From Mesorhizobium sp. Root102 (GTDB taxonomy: Bacteria; Pseudomonadota; Alphaproteobacteria; Rhizobiales; Rhizobiaceae), in NCBI RefSeq assembly GCF_001425625.1, contig NZ_LMCP01000048.1:191907-255906 (forward strand): a stretch of DNA of 64,000 nt. The letters are read 5' to 3'. Shown here piece by piece: positions 39,653-48,940 of the stretch. The position numbers were made by a program, and so were the translations under genes. The notes beneath the pieces are model-generated. The model made no database searches and was not told the DNA's origin. It was given only the letters and a program-made list of their open reading frames with translations. The first letter of the stretch is position 1. Every line of letters starts with the position of its first letter.

Positions 39653-41158
39653 TCAGTTCGCCGCCGCGGTCTGCGCGGCGCCGATGGATGCAGTGACATT
39701 GGTGACGAGCGACTTGACCGATTCGGCCGTCGCGTCGAAGACGGGTGCGGGATAAACGCCGAAGAAGATGACCAGCACGACCAGCGGATAAAGGATCACC
39801 TTCTCGCGCGGCGACAGGTCGAGCAGGCCCTTCAGGCTGTCCTTGGTCAGCGCGCCGAAGATCACCCGGCGATAGAGCCAGAGTGCGTAGGCAGCCGACA
39901 GGATGACGCCGGTGGTGGCGAAGAATGCCACCCAGGTGTTGACCCGGAACACGCCAAGCATGGTCAGGAACTCGCCGACGAAGCCGCTGGTGCCTGGCAG
40001 GCCGACATTGGCCATGGTGAAGATCAGGAACACCGTGGCGTATTTCGGCATGTTGTTGACCAGCCCGCCATAGGCCGCGATTTCGCGTGTGTGCATGCGG
40101 TCGTAGATGACGCCGACGCACAGGAACAGCGCGCCGGAGACGAGGCCGTGGCTGAGCATCTGGAAGATCGCGCCCTGCACGCCTTCCTGGTTCATGGCGA
40201 AGATGCCCATGGTGACGAAGCCCATATGGGCGACCGACGAATAGGCGATCAGCTTCTTCATGTCCTCCTGCATCAGCGCCACCAGCGAGGTGTAGATGAT
40301 GGCGACGACCGAGAGCGCGAAGATCAGGGGCGCGAACATTTCGGACGCCAGCGGGAACATCGGCAAGGAGAAACGCAGGAAGCCATACCCGCCCATCTTC
40401 AACAGGATGGCGGCCAGGATCACCGAGCCTGCCGTTGGCGCCTCGACGTGCGCGTCGGGCAGCCAGGTGTGCACCGGCCACATCGGCATCTTCACCGCAA
40501 AGGAGGCGAAGAAGGCAAGCCATAGCCAAGTCTGCATGTTGGCCGGGAAATTGTGCGTCAGAAGCGTCGGGATGTCGGTCGTGCCTGACTGGAAGAACAT
40601 CGCCATGATGGCGAGCAGCATCAGCACTGAGCCGGCCAGCGTGTAGAGGAAGAACTTGAACGAGGCATAGACGCGCCGCTTGCCGCCCCAGACGCCGATG
40701 ATGATGAACATCGGGATCAAGCCGGCCTCGAAGAAGACGTAGAACAGCACAATATCCAGCGCGCAGAACACGCCGATCATCAGCGTTTCGAGCAGCAGGA
40801 AGGCGATCATGTAGGCCTTGACGCGCTTCTCGATCGCCTCCCACGAGGCCAGGATGCAAAGCGGCATCAGGAACGTGGTCAGGATGACGAACAGCATCGA
40901 GATGCCGTCGACGCCCATATGGTAGGAGATGCCGGAATCGAGCCAGGCGACCTTCTCCACGAACTGGAAGCCTGCCTGAGAATTGTCGAAGCCGGTCCAG
41001 ATGAACAGCGAGATGATGAACGTGAACGTCGTCGTCAACAGCGCGATGGCGCGGATGTTGCGGCGTGCATTTTCGCTGTCATCATTGATGAACAGGATAA
41101 GCAGCACACCAACCAGCGGCAGGAAGGTGACCAGCGAGAGGATTGGCCAGGCGGTCAT
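39653..41158 (-). CDS. nuoM: NADH-quinone oxidoreductase subunit M
   Basis: A protein of 501 residues, an antiporter-like complex I subunit. Typical segments are GVDGISMLFVILTTFLMPLC, FYVFFEAGLIPMFIIIGVWG, AVKMPMWPVHTWLPDAHVEA and LIAYSSVAHMGFVTMGIF. The ATG overlaps the nuoL stop (TGATG), which fixes the start MTAWPILSLVTFLP. Confidence 0.97.
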   Translation of the reverse strand: MTAWPILSLVTFLPLVGVLLILFINDDSENARRNIRAIALLTTTFTFIISLFIWTGFDNSQAGFQFVEKVAWLDSGISYHMGVDGISMLFVILTTFLMPLCILASWEAIEKRVKAYMIAFLLLETLMIGVFCALDIVLFYVFFEAGLIPMFIIIGVWGGKRRVYASFKFFLYTLAGSVLMLLAIMAMFFQSGTTDIPTLLTHNFPANMQTWLWLAFFASFAVKMPMWPVHTWLPDAHVEAPTAGSVILAAILLKMGGYGFLRFSLPMFPLASEMFAPLIFALSVVAIIYTSLVALMQEDMKKLIAYSSVAHMGFVTMGIFAMNQEGVQGAIFQMLSHGLVSGALFLCVGVIYDRMHTREIAAYGGLVNNMPKYATVFLIFTMANVGLPGTSGFVGEFLTMLGVFRVNTWVAFFATTGVILSAAYALWLYRRVIFGALTKDSLKGLLDLSPREKVILYPLVVLVIFFGVYPAPVFDATAESVKSLVTNVTASIGAAQTAAAN

Positions 41159-43131
41159 CAGAGCATCATCCAGGTGACGAGTGCGGCAACGCCGATCAGC
41201 ATGGCGAAGGCATAATGATAGAGGTAGCCGGTCTGCAGCTTCACGACGCGGTTGGTGACATCGACGACGCGAGCGGAAATGCCATCCGGGCCGAGGCCGT
41301 CGATGACGGTGCCATCGCCGGTCTTCCACAGGAAATGGCCGAGGCGCTTGGCGGGCCGCACGAACAGGAAGTCGTAGAGCTCGTCAAAGTACCACTTGTT
41401 GAGCAGGAAGGCGTAGAGCCCGCGATGCTGGGCGGCCAGATTGGCAGGCATTTCCGGCGAGCGGATGTAGAACTTCCAAGCCAGCGCCCAGCCGATCAGC
41501 ATGGCGATGAAGGGCGATAGCTCGACCCACAGCGGCAACTCGTGGATATCGTGCAGGATGTGGTTTTCCGGCAGCGTGAACAACGACGCCTTCCAGAACT
41601 CGGCATAGCCCTCGCCGATGAAGGCGCCGTGGAAGATGATGCCTGCAAACAGCGCGCCCGCCGCCAGGACGAACAGCGGCACCAGCATCACCGGCGGCGA
41701 TTCGTGGACGTGGTGCATCACCTCATGGCTCGCCCGCGGCTTGCCGTGGAAGGTCATGTAGATCAGCCGCCAGGAATAGAAGGCGGTGAAGCCAGCGGCG
41801 ACGACCAGCGCTACGAAGGCCATGCCGGCAACCGAATTGTGGCCGGCAAAGGCGCTCTCGACGATGGCATCCTTGGAGAAGAAACCGGCGGTGCCGATGA
41901 CCGTCACCGGTATGCCGACGCCGGTCAGCGCCAGCGTGCCGATCACCATCATCCAGTAGGTGGTCGGGATCAATTTCCTGAGGCCGCCCATCTTGCGCAT
42001 GTCCTGCTCGTCGGAGACGGCATGGATGACCGAGCCCGAGCCGAGGAACAGCAGCGCCTTGAAGAAGGCATGGGTGAACAGGTGGAAGATGGCAGCGCCA
42101 TAGGCGCCGACGCCAAGCGCCACGAACATGTAGCCGAGCTGCGAGCAGGTCGAATAGGCGATGACGCGCTTGATGTCGTTCTGGACGAGGCCGACCGTCG
42201 CCGCGAAAAAGGCGGTGAAGGCGCCGATGAAGGTCACCACCGTCAGCGCCGAATGCGACAGTTCGAACAGCGGCGACAGCCGCGCCAGCATGAACACGCC
42301 GGCCGTCACCATGGTGGCGGCATGGATCAGTGCGGAAACCGGCGTCGGGCCTTCCATGGCATCCGGCAGCCAGGTGTGCAGCGGCACCTGCGCCGACTTG
42401 CCCATGGCGCCCATGAACAGCAGCAGGCAGACGACCGTCATGGCCGCCTGCTTGTCCAGCGCATAGCCGAGGAAGGTCAACACGGCCGCGCCATGCGGCG
42501 CGCCCTCAGCCGGGATGAACGTCGCCGCATTGGCGAAGATGGTGCCGAGATTGACCGAGCCGAACAGCACGAACAGGCCGAAGATGCCGAGCGCGAAGCC
42601 GAAGTCGCCGACGCGGTTGACGACGAAGGCCTTGATGGCGGCGGCATTGGCCGACGGCTTCTTGTACCAGAAGCCGATCAGCAGGTAGGAAGCGAGACCG
42701 ACCCCTTCCCAGCCGAAGAACATCTGCACCAGATTGTCGGCCGTCACCAGCATCAGCATGGCGAAGGTGAACAGCGACAGGTAGGCAAAGAAGCGCGGCC
42801 GGTTCGGATCGTGGTGCATGTAGCCGATCGAATAGATATGAACCAGCGCCGACACGGTGTTGACCACCACCAGCATCACCACCGTCAGCGTGTCGATACG
42901 CAAAGCCCAGGCCGCTTCCAGGCCGCCTGACTGGATCCAGCGCAGCACCGGCACGGTGAACACCTCGCCATGGCCGAAGCCGACAGTGAAGAAGGCGACC
43001 CACGACAGCACGGCCGCGATCACCAGGAAACCGGAGGTGATGTATTCGGACGCCTTGGCGCCGAGCGACGTGCCGAACAGGCCGACGATCAGGAAGCCGA
43101 GCAGGGGAAGGAAGACGATGGCCTGATACAT
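41158..43131 (-). CDS. nuoL: NADH-quinone oxidoreductase subunit L
   Basis: A protein of 657 residues, the largest antiporter-like subunit, with the long lateral helix at the C-terminus. Landmarks are WEGVGLASYLLIGFWYKKPS, SAQVPLHTWLPDAMEGPTPV, SALIHAATMVTAGVFMLARL and IAYSTCSQLGYMFVALG. It is spaced 10 bp after nuoK and overlaps nuoM. Confidence 0.97.
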   Translation of the reverse strand: MYQAIVFLPLLGFLIVGLFGTSLGAKASEYITSGFLVIAAVLSWVAFFTVGFGHGEVFTVPVLRWIQSGGLEAAWALRIDTLTVVMLVVVNTVSALVHIYSIGYMHHDPNRPRFFAYLSLFTFAMLMLVTADNLVQMFFGWEGVGLASYLLIGFWYKKPSANAAAIKAFVVNRVGDFGFALGIFGLFVLFGSVNLGTIFANAATFIPAEGAPHGAAVLTFLGYALDKQAAMTVVCLLLFMGAMGKSAQVPLHTWLPDAMEGPTPVSALIHAATMVTAGVFMLARLSPLFELSHSALTVVTFIGAFTAFFAATVGLVQNDIKRVIAYSTCSQLGYMFVALGVGAYGAAIFHLFTHAFFKALLFLGSGSVIHAVSDEQDMRKMGGLRKLIPTTYWMMVIGTLALTGVGIPVTVIGTAGFFSKDAIVESAFAGHNSVAGMAFVALVVAAGFTAFYSWRLIYMTFHGKPRASHEVMHHVHESPPVMLVPLFVLAAGALFAGIIFHGAFIGEGYAEFWKASLFTLPENHILHDIHELPLWVELSPFIAMLIGWALAWKFYIRSPEMPANLAAQHRGLYAFLLNKWYFDELYDFLFVRPAKRLGHFLWKTGDGTVIDGLGPDGISARVVDVTNRVVKLQTGYLYHYAFAMLIGVAALVTWMML

Positions 43132-43141
43132 GGTGGTTCCG

Positions 43142-43450
43142 TCAACCCTTCATCATGTTCACGTCTTCGACCGCGATCGAGCCGCGGTTGCGGAAGAAGA
43201 CGACGAGAATGGCAAGTCCGATGGCGGCCTCGGCCGCCGCGACCGTCAGCACGAACAGCGCGAACACCTGGCCGACCAGATCGCCGAGTGCGGCCGAAAA
43301 AGCGACGAAATTGATGTTGACCGCAAGCAGGATCAGTTCGACCGACATCAGGATGACGATGACGTTCTTGCGGTTCAGGAAGATGCCGAACACGCCGAGC
43401 GTGAACAGGATCGCCGATACGGTCAGATAATGCGCGATGCCGACAACCAT
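43142..43450 (-). CDS. nuoK: NADH-quinone oxidoreductase subunit K
   Basis: A protein of 102 residues with three membrane helices. Conserved Glu residues lie in ILMSVELILLAVNINFVAFS and VAAAEAAIGLAILV, both needed for proton transfer. It follows nuoJ with 1 bp between. Confidence 0.97.
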   Translation of the reverse strand: MVVGIAHYLTVSAILFTLGVFGIFLNRKNVIVILMSVELILLAVNINFVAFSAALGDLVGQVFALFVLTVAAAEAAIGLAILVVFFRNRGSIAVEDVNMMKG

Positions 43451-43451
43451 C

Positions 43452-44072
43452 TCAGAGTCCCTCGCCTGTCTTGACCTTGCGGATTTCCATGCCGGTCGCA
43501 GGCGTGCGGCCGACCTGGGCTGCGATCGACTGCCGCTTGACGCCTGGTTTGTGGCGCAGCGTCAGCACGATGGCGCCGATCATAGCGACCAGCAGCACGA
43601 GGCCCGAAATCTGGAAATAGTAGAGGTAGTCGGTATAGAGGATGTCGCCGAGCGCGGCCGTGTTGGTTCGCGTGGCGAGATCCGGAATGGGCTTGGAGAC
43701 CGTCGAGGCAAGCTGCGGCGCGAATGTGTAGCCGCCGAGCACGACGATCAGTTCGGCTGCCAGGATCAGCCCGACCAGCGCGCCGATCGGCGCATATTGC
43801 AGGGCGCCGCTCTTCAACTCGGCGAAATCGACGTCGAGCATCATGACGACGAACAGGAACAGCACCATCACCGCGCCGACATAGACGACGAGCAGGATCA
43901 TCGCCAGGAACTCGGCCCCGGTCAGCATGAACAGGCCAGCGGCGTTGAAGAAGGTCAGGATCAGGAACAGCACCGAATGCACGGGGTTGCGCGACGAAAT
44001 GACCATGAACGCCGACGCCACCGCGACAAAGGCGAAGAGGTAGAAAAAGGCCGCCTCTAGTCCACTCAACAT
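43452..44072 (-). CDS. nuoJ: NADH-quinone oxidoreductase subunit J
   Basis: A protein of 206 residues with five membrane helices. It starts MLSGLEAAFFYLFAFVAVAS and contains AEFLAMILLVVYVGAVMVLF, the pi-bulge helix 3 of this subunit. The C-terminal 40 residues are cytoplasmic and basic. It starts 129 bp after nuoI, the largest gap within the operon. Confidence 0.96.
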   Translation of the reverse strand: MLSGLEAAFFYLFAFVAVASAFMVISSRNPVHSVLFLILTFFNAAGLFMLTGAEFLAMILLVVYVGAVMVLFLFVVMMLDVDFAELKSGALQYAPIGALVGLILAAELIVVLGGYTFAPQLASTVSKPIPDLATRTNTAALGDILYTDYLYYFQISGLVLLVAMIGAIVLTLRHKPGVKRQSIAAQVGRTPATGMEIRKVKTGEGL

Positions 44073-44094
44073 TGGGGATCCCCCGGTTCCTGTA

Positions 44095-44118
44095 CAAACA
44101 GGACACTCGTCCTGTTTG
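44095..44118. promoter_or_regulatory. 10-bp inverted repeat between nuoI and nuoJ
   Basis: CAAACAGGAC-ACTC-GTCCTGTTTG is a perfect 10-bp stem with a 4-nt loop. It lies in the only long gap of the nuo operon (44073-44201). With no strong U-tract it is more likely an mRNA processing or stabilising hairpin than a full terminator. Confidence 0.6.
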
Positions 44119-44201
44119 TTGTCTCTGGCCTGGTTCCGCCTCCGGTTCCAAAGCCGCGTTGTCCTTAGACGAGGCCCCTCGCCCCGTCCATGCGTCAAAT
44201 A

Positions 44202-44693
44202 TCAGCGGTAGGGCGAGTCCAGCGAGATGTTGCGCGCCAGTTCGCGCTCCCACCGGTCGCCATTCGCCAACAGCTTGTCCTTGTCGTAGTAGAGTTCCTC
44301 GCGCGTTTCCGTCGCGAATTCGAAATTCGGCCCCTCGACGATGGCGTCGACCGGGCAGGCTTCCTGGCAGAAGCCGCAATAGATGCACTTCACCATGTCG
44401 ATGTCGTAGCGCACCGTGCGGCGCGTGCCGTCATTGCGGCGCGGTCCGGCCTCGATGGTGATGGCCTGCGCCGGGCAGATTGCCTCGCACAGCTTGCAGG
44501 CGATGCAGCGTTCCTCGCCGTTGGGATAGCGGCGCAAGGCGTGCTCGCCCCGGAAGCGCGGGCTGGTCGGCCCCTTCTCGTGCGGATAGTTGATCGTCTC
44601 CTTCGGCGCGAAAAACTGGCGCATCGACAGGAAGAAGGCGCTGACAAAATCCTGCAGCAGCAGCGATTTTGCGGCTTGGGAAAGAGCGCTCAT
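44202..44693 (-). CDS. nuoI: NADH-quinone oxidoreductase subunit I
   Basis: A protein of 163 residues carrying two [4Fe-4S] clusters: CIACKLCEAICPAQAI and CIYCGFCQEACPVDAI. It connects the peripheral arm to the membrane. The start MSALSQAAKSLLLQDFVSAF overlaps the stop of the small upstream gene. Confidence 0.97.
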   Translation of the reverse strand: MSALSQAAKSLLLQDFVSAFFLSMRQFFAPKETINYPHEKGPTSPRFRGEHALRRYPNGEERCIACKLCEAICPAQAITIEAGPRRNDGTRRTVRYDIDMVKCIYCGFCQEACPVDAIVEGPNFEFATETREELYYDKDKLLANGDRWERELARNISLDSPYR

Positions 44694-44944
44694 TGTTGTG
44701 CTCCAAACGTCGTTACTGCCAGTATCGCACCCAGGACGGACCAAAAAACTGGCATAAAATAGCGATAAGCAAACGTGGTCGCCGCTCCAAGCTTGCTCTT
44801 GTTCCAACCCAAGATCGGCATCACATATCCGGCCGGCAGCCTTTCCTGGCTTTTAAGCACGAATGGCAAGACGGCGACGTAGCCGAATGCCGCAACCGCC
44901 AATCCGCAGACCACACCGATCAGTCCAAGCGAAACTGTGCTCAT
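44690..44944 (-). CDS. Small membrane protein inside the nuo operon
   Basis: A protein of 84 residues with two membrane segments (LGLIGVVCGLAVAAFGYVAV, YFMPVFWSVLGAILAVTTFG) joined by a polar loop (LKSQERLPAGYVMPILGWNK). It overlaps nuoH and nuoI by four bases on each side, so it is clearly translated with them. It is not one of the 14 canonical subunits. It may be an accessory subunit or assembly factor specific to rhizobia; the function is unknown. Confidence 0.75.
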   Translation of the reverse strand: MSTVSLGLIGVVCGLAVAAFGYVAVLPFVLKSQERLPAGYVMPILGWNKSKLGAATTFAYRYFMPVFWSVLGAILAVTTFGAQQ

Positions 44945-45984
44945 GCCCATCCCGCGATCTTGAGGACGGCAGCGGTGGCAACCACCATGAACAGCGAGAT
45001 CGGCAGGAACACTTTCCAGCCGAGCCGCATCAGCTGGTCGTAGCGGTAGCGCGGCACGAAAGCCTTGACCATGGAAATGCCGAAGAACACGAAGCAGACT
45101 TTCAGCACGAACCAGATGACACCCGGCACCCATGTGAACGGCGCGAAATCGAAGGGCGGCAACCAGCCGCCGAGGAACAGGACGGTGGCCAGCGCGCACA
45201 TCAGCACGATGGCGACATACTCACCAAGGAAGAACAGCAGGAACGGCGTCGATGAATATTCGACCATGTGGCCGGCGACCAGTTCCGATTCGGCTTCCAC
45301 CAGATCGAAGGGCGGACGGTTCGTCTCGGCCAGTGCCGAGATGAAGAAGATGATGAACATCGGAAACAGTGCCAGCCAGTTCCAGTCGAGGAAGGTGTTG
45401 GGCAGGCCAAGCTTGGTGCCCAGCCCATCATGCTGCGACAGCACGATGTCGGACAGGTTGAGCGAGCCGGCGGTAAGCAGAACGGTGACGATGACGAAGC
45501 CGATCGAGACTTCGTAGGACACCATCTGAGCCGCAGAACGCAGCGCGCCGAGGAACGGATATTTCGAGTTGGACGCCCAGCCGCCCATGATCACGCCATA
45601 GACCTCGAGCGAGGAGATGGCGAAGACATAGAGGATGCCGACATTGACGTTGGCGATCGCCCAGCCCTGGCTGACCGGGATGACCGCCCAGGCCGAAATC
45701 GCCAGCACCGCCGACACCAGCGGCGCCAGCAGGAAGACGCCCTTGTTGGCGCCCGACGGAATGATCGGTTCCTTGAAGACGAATTTCAGCAGATCGGCGA
45801 AGGCCTGCAGCGTGCCCCAGGGACCGACGACGTTCGGACCACGGCGCAGTTGCACCGCCGCCCAGATCTTGCGGTCGGCGTAGAGGATGTAGGCGACGAA
45901 GATCAAAAGCACGACGATCAGCACGACCGACTTCAAGAGGATCAGCAGCGCCGGCAGCACGTAAAAGGAGAAGAAAGTGTCCAT
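44941..45984 (-). CDS. nuoH: NADH-quinone oxidoreductase subunit H
   Basis: A protein of 347 residues with eight membrane helices that forms the quinone chamber. Conserved segments are YADRKIWAAVQLRRGPNVVG, GWASNSKYPFLGALRSAAQM, ETNRPPFDLVEAESELVAGH and VPRYRYDQLMRLGWKVFLPI. It starts MDTFFSFYVLPA, 2 bp after the nuoG stop. Confidence 0.97.
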   Translation of the reverse strand: MDTFFSFYVLPALLILLKSVVLIVVLLIFVAYILYADRKIWAAVQLRRGPNVVGPWGTLQAFADLLKFVFKEPIIPSGANKGVFLLAPLVSAVLAISAWAVIPVSQGWAIANVNVGILYVFAISSLEVYGVIMGGWASNSKYPFLGALRSAAQMVSYEVSIGFVIVTVLLTAGSLNLSDIVLSQHDGLGTKLGLPNTFLDWNWLALFPMFIIFFISALAETNRPPFDLVEAESELVAGHMVEYSSTPFLLFFLGEYVAIVLMCALATVLFLGGWLPPFDFAPFTWVPGVIWFVLKVCFVFFGISMVKAFVPRYRYDQLMRLGWKVFLPISLFMVVATAAVLKIAGWA

Positions 45985-45986
45985 GC

Positions 45987-48068
45987 TTATTCCGCCGCCT
46001 GCTTGAAGCCGCTCTTGGCCAGCGCCGAGCATTCCGCCATCACGGCCGATGCCCGCGCGATCGGGTTGGTCAGGTAGAAATCCTTCACCGGCGAGGTGAA
46101 GGTGCCCTTGTTCAGCCGCCCGCCGAGCTTCGCCACTTTGGCGATGTCCTCGGCATTGCCGGCCGCGACCTGATCGATGCGGGCCAGATGCGGGTGCTCG
46201 CCGTAGAGCTTGGCGCGCAGCTGCGGCAGCGAATCGAACGGCAGTTTTTTGCCCAGCACATCCGACAGTGCCCGCAGGATAGCCCAGTCCTCGCGCGCGT
46301 CGCCGGGCGCGAAACCGGCGCGGTTGGTCTGCTGCACGCGGCCTTCCGTGTTGACATAGGTGGCCGATTTTTCGGTGTAGGCAGCCGCCGGCAGGATGAC
46401 GTTGGCGCGGTGCGCGCCCTGGTCGCCATGCGTGCCGATATAGACGACGAAGGCGCCGCCGGTCTTGGCCATGTCGATCTCGTCGGCGCCGAGCAGGAAC
46501 AACAGCTCCATTTCGCCCAGCATGCCGGCAACGCTCTTGCCACCCTCGCCCGGCACGAAGCCGAGATCGAGACCGCCGACACGTCCGGCCGCATTGTGCA
46601 GCACGGCAAAGCCGTTCCAGTCCGCGCGGGCAGCGTTAACGGCGGCGGCAAGCTTGGCCGCCTGGCCGAGCACGGCCGCGCCATCGGCGCGCGACAGCGC
46701 GCCCTGGCCGACGATGATCAGCGGATGCGTCGCCTTCTTCAGCGTCTGGAAGAACTTGCCGTTGCCGTCCGCCAGATCCTTCAGCGAATCCGGTCCGGCG
46801 CCCAGCTGTTCGTAGTCATAGCGCGTGTCGCCGACATCGCCGATGAGGCCGACCGGCAGATTGCCGATCCGCCAGCGCTTGCGGATGCGGGTGTTGAGCA
46901 CCGAGGCTTCATAGCGCGGGTTGGCGCCGATGATCAGCACCGCATCCGCCTGCTCGATGCCTTCGATGGTCGGGTTGAAGATGTAACTGGCGCGCCCGAG
47001 CGCCGGATCGAGCGCGGCGCCATCCTGGCGGCAATCGGTATTCTTCGAGCCGAGCGAAGCCATCAGCAGCTTGAGCGCGTAGATTTCTTCAACGGCGGCG
47101 AGATCGCCCGAAATGGCGCCGATCTTTTCGGGTGACGCCTTCGACACCGCGTCCTTGATCGCGGCAAAGGCCTCGGCCCAGCTCGCGGGAACCAGCTTGC
47201 CGTCCTTGCGCACATAGGGGCGGTCGAGGCGCTGCGTGCGCAGACCGTCCCAGATGAAGCGGGTCTTGTCGGAAATCCACTCCTCGTTCACCTGCTCGTT
47301 GACGCGCGGCAGGATGCGCATCACTTCGCGGCCCCGGCTATCGACGCGGATCGCCGAGCCGACGGCATCCATCACGTCGATGGATTCGGTCTTGGTCAAC
47401 TCCCACGGCCGCGCCTGGAAGGCGAAGGGTTTTGACGTCAGCGCGCCGACCGGGCAAAGGTCGATGACATTGCCCTGCAGTTCGGACGTCATCGCGCTTT
47501 CGAGATAGGTGGTGATCTCGGCATCCTCGCCGCGGCCGATCAGGCCAAGCTCGGAAATGCCGGCGACTTCCGTGGTGAAGCGGACGCAGCGCGTGCAATG
47601 GATGCAGCGGTTCATCACCGTCTTGACCAGCGGTCCGATATATTTGTCTTCGACCGCGCGCTTGTTCTCATGAAAGCGCGAGGAATCGACGCCGAAGGCC
47701 ATCGCCTGGTCCTGCAGGTCGCATTCGCCGCCCTGGTCGCAGATCGGGCAATCCAGCGGATGGTTGATCAGCAGGAACTCCATCACGCCTTCCCTGGCCT
47801 TCTTGACCATCGGCGTGTTGGTGAAGATTTCCGGCGCTTCGCCATTCGGCCCCGGACGCAGGTCGCGCACGTTCATGGCACAGGAAGCCTGCGGCTTGGG
47901 CGGCCCGCCCTTCACCTCGATCAGGCACATGCGGCAATTGCCGGCGATCGACAGCCGCTCATGGAAGCAGAAGCGCGGCACTTCCGCGCCAGCATCTTCC
48001 GCCGCCTGCAGCAGCGTGTAATGGTCGGGTACAGTGATCTCTTTCCCGTCGACCTTGAGCTTTGCCAT
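45987..48068 (-). CDS. nuoG: NADH-quinone oxidoreductase subunit G
   Basis: A protein of 693 residues. N-terminal iron-sulfur ligands are PRFCFHERLSIAGNCRMCLI ([2Fe-2S]), HPLDCPICDQGGECDLQD with the His-ligated cluster, and CIHCTRCVRF with a later Cys in GNVIDLCPVGAL. The C-terminal part is the molybdopterin-oxidoreductase-like fold. The ATG at 48068 gives the normal MAKLKVDGKEITVP start; the longer frame has no family sequence. Confidence 0.97.
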   Translation of the reverse strand: MAKLKVDGKEITVPDHYTLLQAAEDAGAEVPRFCFHERLSIAGNCRMCLIEVKGGPPKPQASCAMNVRDLRPGPNGEAPEIFTNTPMVKKAREGVMEFLLINHPLDCPICDQGGECDLQDQAMAFGVDSSRFHENKRAVEDKYIGPLVKTVMNRCIHCTRCVRFTTEVAGISELGLIGRGEDAEITTYLESAMTSELQGNVIDLCPVGALTSKPFAFQARPWELTKTESIDVMDAVGSAIRVDSRGREVMRILPRVNEQVNEEWISDKTRFIWDGLRTQRLDRPYVRKDGKLVPASWAEAFAAIKDAVSKASPEKIGAISGDLAAVEEIYALKLLMASLGSKNTDCRQDGAALDPALGRASYIFNPTIEGIEQADAVLIIGANPRYEASVLNTRIRKRWRIGNLPVGLIGDVGDTRYDYEQLGAGPDSLKDLADGNGKFFQTLKKATHPLIIVGQGALSRADGAAVLGQAAKLAAAVNAARADWNGFAVLHNAAGRVGGLDLGFVPGEGGKSVAGMLGEMELLFLLGADEIDMAKTGGAFVVYIGTHGDQGAHRANVILPAAAYTEKSATYVNTEGRVQQTNRAGFAPGDAREDWAILRALSDVLGKKLPFDSLPQLRAKLYGEHPHLARIDQVAAGNAEDIAKVAKLGGRLNKGTFTSPVKDFYLTNPIARASAVMAECSALAKSGFKQAAE

Positions 48069-48141
48069 TCGCCTCAAACCCCTGCGGAGTTCCCGCAATC
48101 TCTTGTTCCGGGCACGGTCGAAACCGGACCCGGCATTTCAT

Positions 48142-48837
48142 TCACTTCTTGACGGCGAGTGCCGCCGCTTGGGCTGTCCAATCGTCGCGGCCGATGCGGC
48201 CGGTGAGCGACAGATAATCCTCGACCCAGGCAACCTCTTGCGGCGTCCATGCCGCGATCTGGCCATACGTCCAGATGCCCAGGCCGTTGAGAACCTTTTC
48301 CAGCTTGGGTCCGATGCCCGATATCGCCTTGAGATCCGCCGGTTTCGCCGGCTTTTCCATGGCATTGGGCTGCCTGAAATCCTCGGGCATCAGCACGCCG
48401 GCGGCGTCGCTTTCTGCCGGACCGGCGTTTGCCACCGGCGCCACGGTGGCGGCTTCCTTGGCGGCTATATCGGTGACCTCCTGTGCGAACGACTGCGCCT
48501 CGGCGATCATGGTTTTCGCCGTCGCCCGCGCCCTGGTGGAGGAAGAGTTAGGGTCGTCGAACTGCGCGACGCGCGCCTCGAAATCATCGACGATCGGCTG
48601 CAGCAGCCGCTGCGAAGCTTCGGCCGCTCCCGAAAGCGCACCTAGCCAGACGCCGAAAGCGTGGTTGGCCAGCCCAAGGCCAAGCGCCGACATCGCCGCC
48701 GCACCCGCCACAGGATGCACGAGAAGGTTGACGGCGCTGGCCATCTCCTTCGGCATCATCCTGGTCAGGTCCTGGTTCATCTTCTCGATCTGGTCCAAAT
48801 TGGGCATCAACGGATTGGGTGTCGAATACGGCGCCAT
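48142..48837 (-). CDS. Phasin-like protein with helix-hairpin-helix domain, in nuo operon
   Basis: A protein of 231 residues. The N-terminal 120 residues are helical and phasin-like (MAPYSTPNPLMPNLDQIEKM, GVWLGALSGAAEASQRLLQP). After an Ala/Pro linker, the last 65 residues (DLKAISGIGPKLEKVLNGLG, IWTYGQIAAWTPQEVAWVED, RIGRDDW) are a helix-hairpin-helix domain very like the extra C-terminal domain of NuoE, 2.5 kb away in the same operon. The gene lies between nuoF and nuoG. It may be an accessory complex I protein of rhizobia; a role in poly-hydroxybutyrate granules is less likely. Confidence 0.75.
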   Translation of the reverse strand: MAPYSTPNPLMPNLDQIEKMNQDLTRMMPKEMASAVNLLVHPVAGAAAMSALGLGLANHAFGVWLGALSGAAEASQRLLQPIVDDFEARVAQFDDPNSSSTRARATAKTMIAEAQSFAQEVTDIAAKEAATVAPVANAGPAESDAAGVLMPEDFRQPNAMEKPAKPADLKAISGIGPKLEKVLNGLGIWTYGQIAAWTPQEVAWVEDYLSLTGRIGRDDWTAQAAALAVKK

Positions 48838-48940
48838 AGATATCTCCTGGTCGTTTTTTCGTTCGCCCGCCCCGGGTTGTCTCAAATCGGGCACTTGCCC
48901 GTATTTCGCTTCGGGCTTTCGCCCGCATTCACAAATTCCT

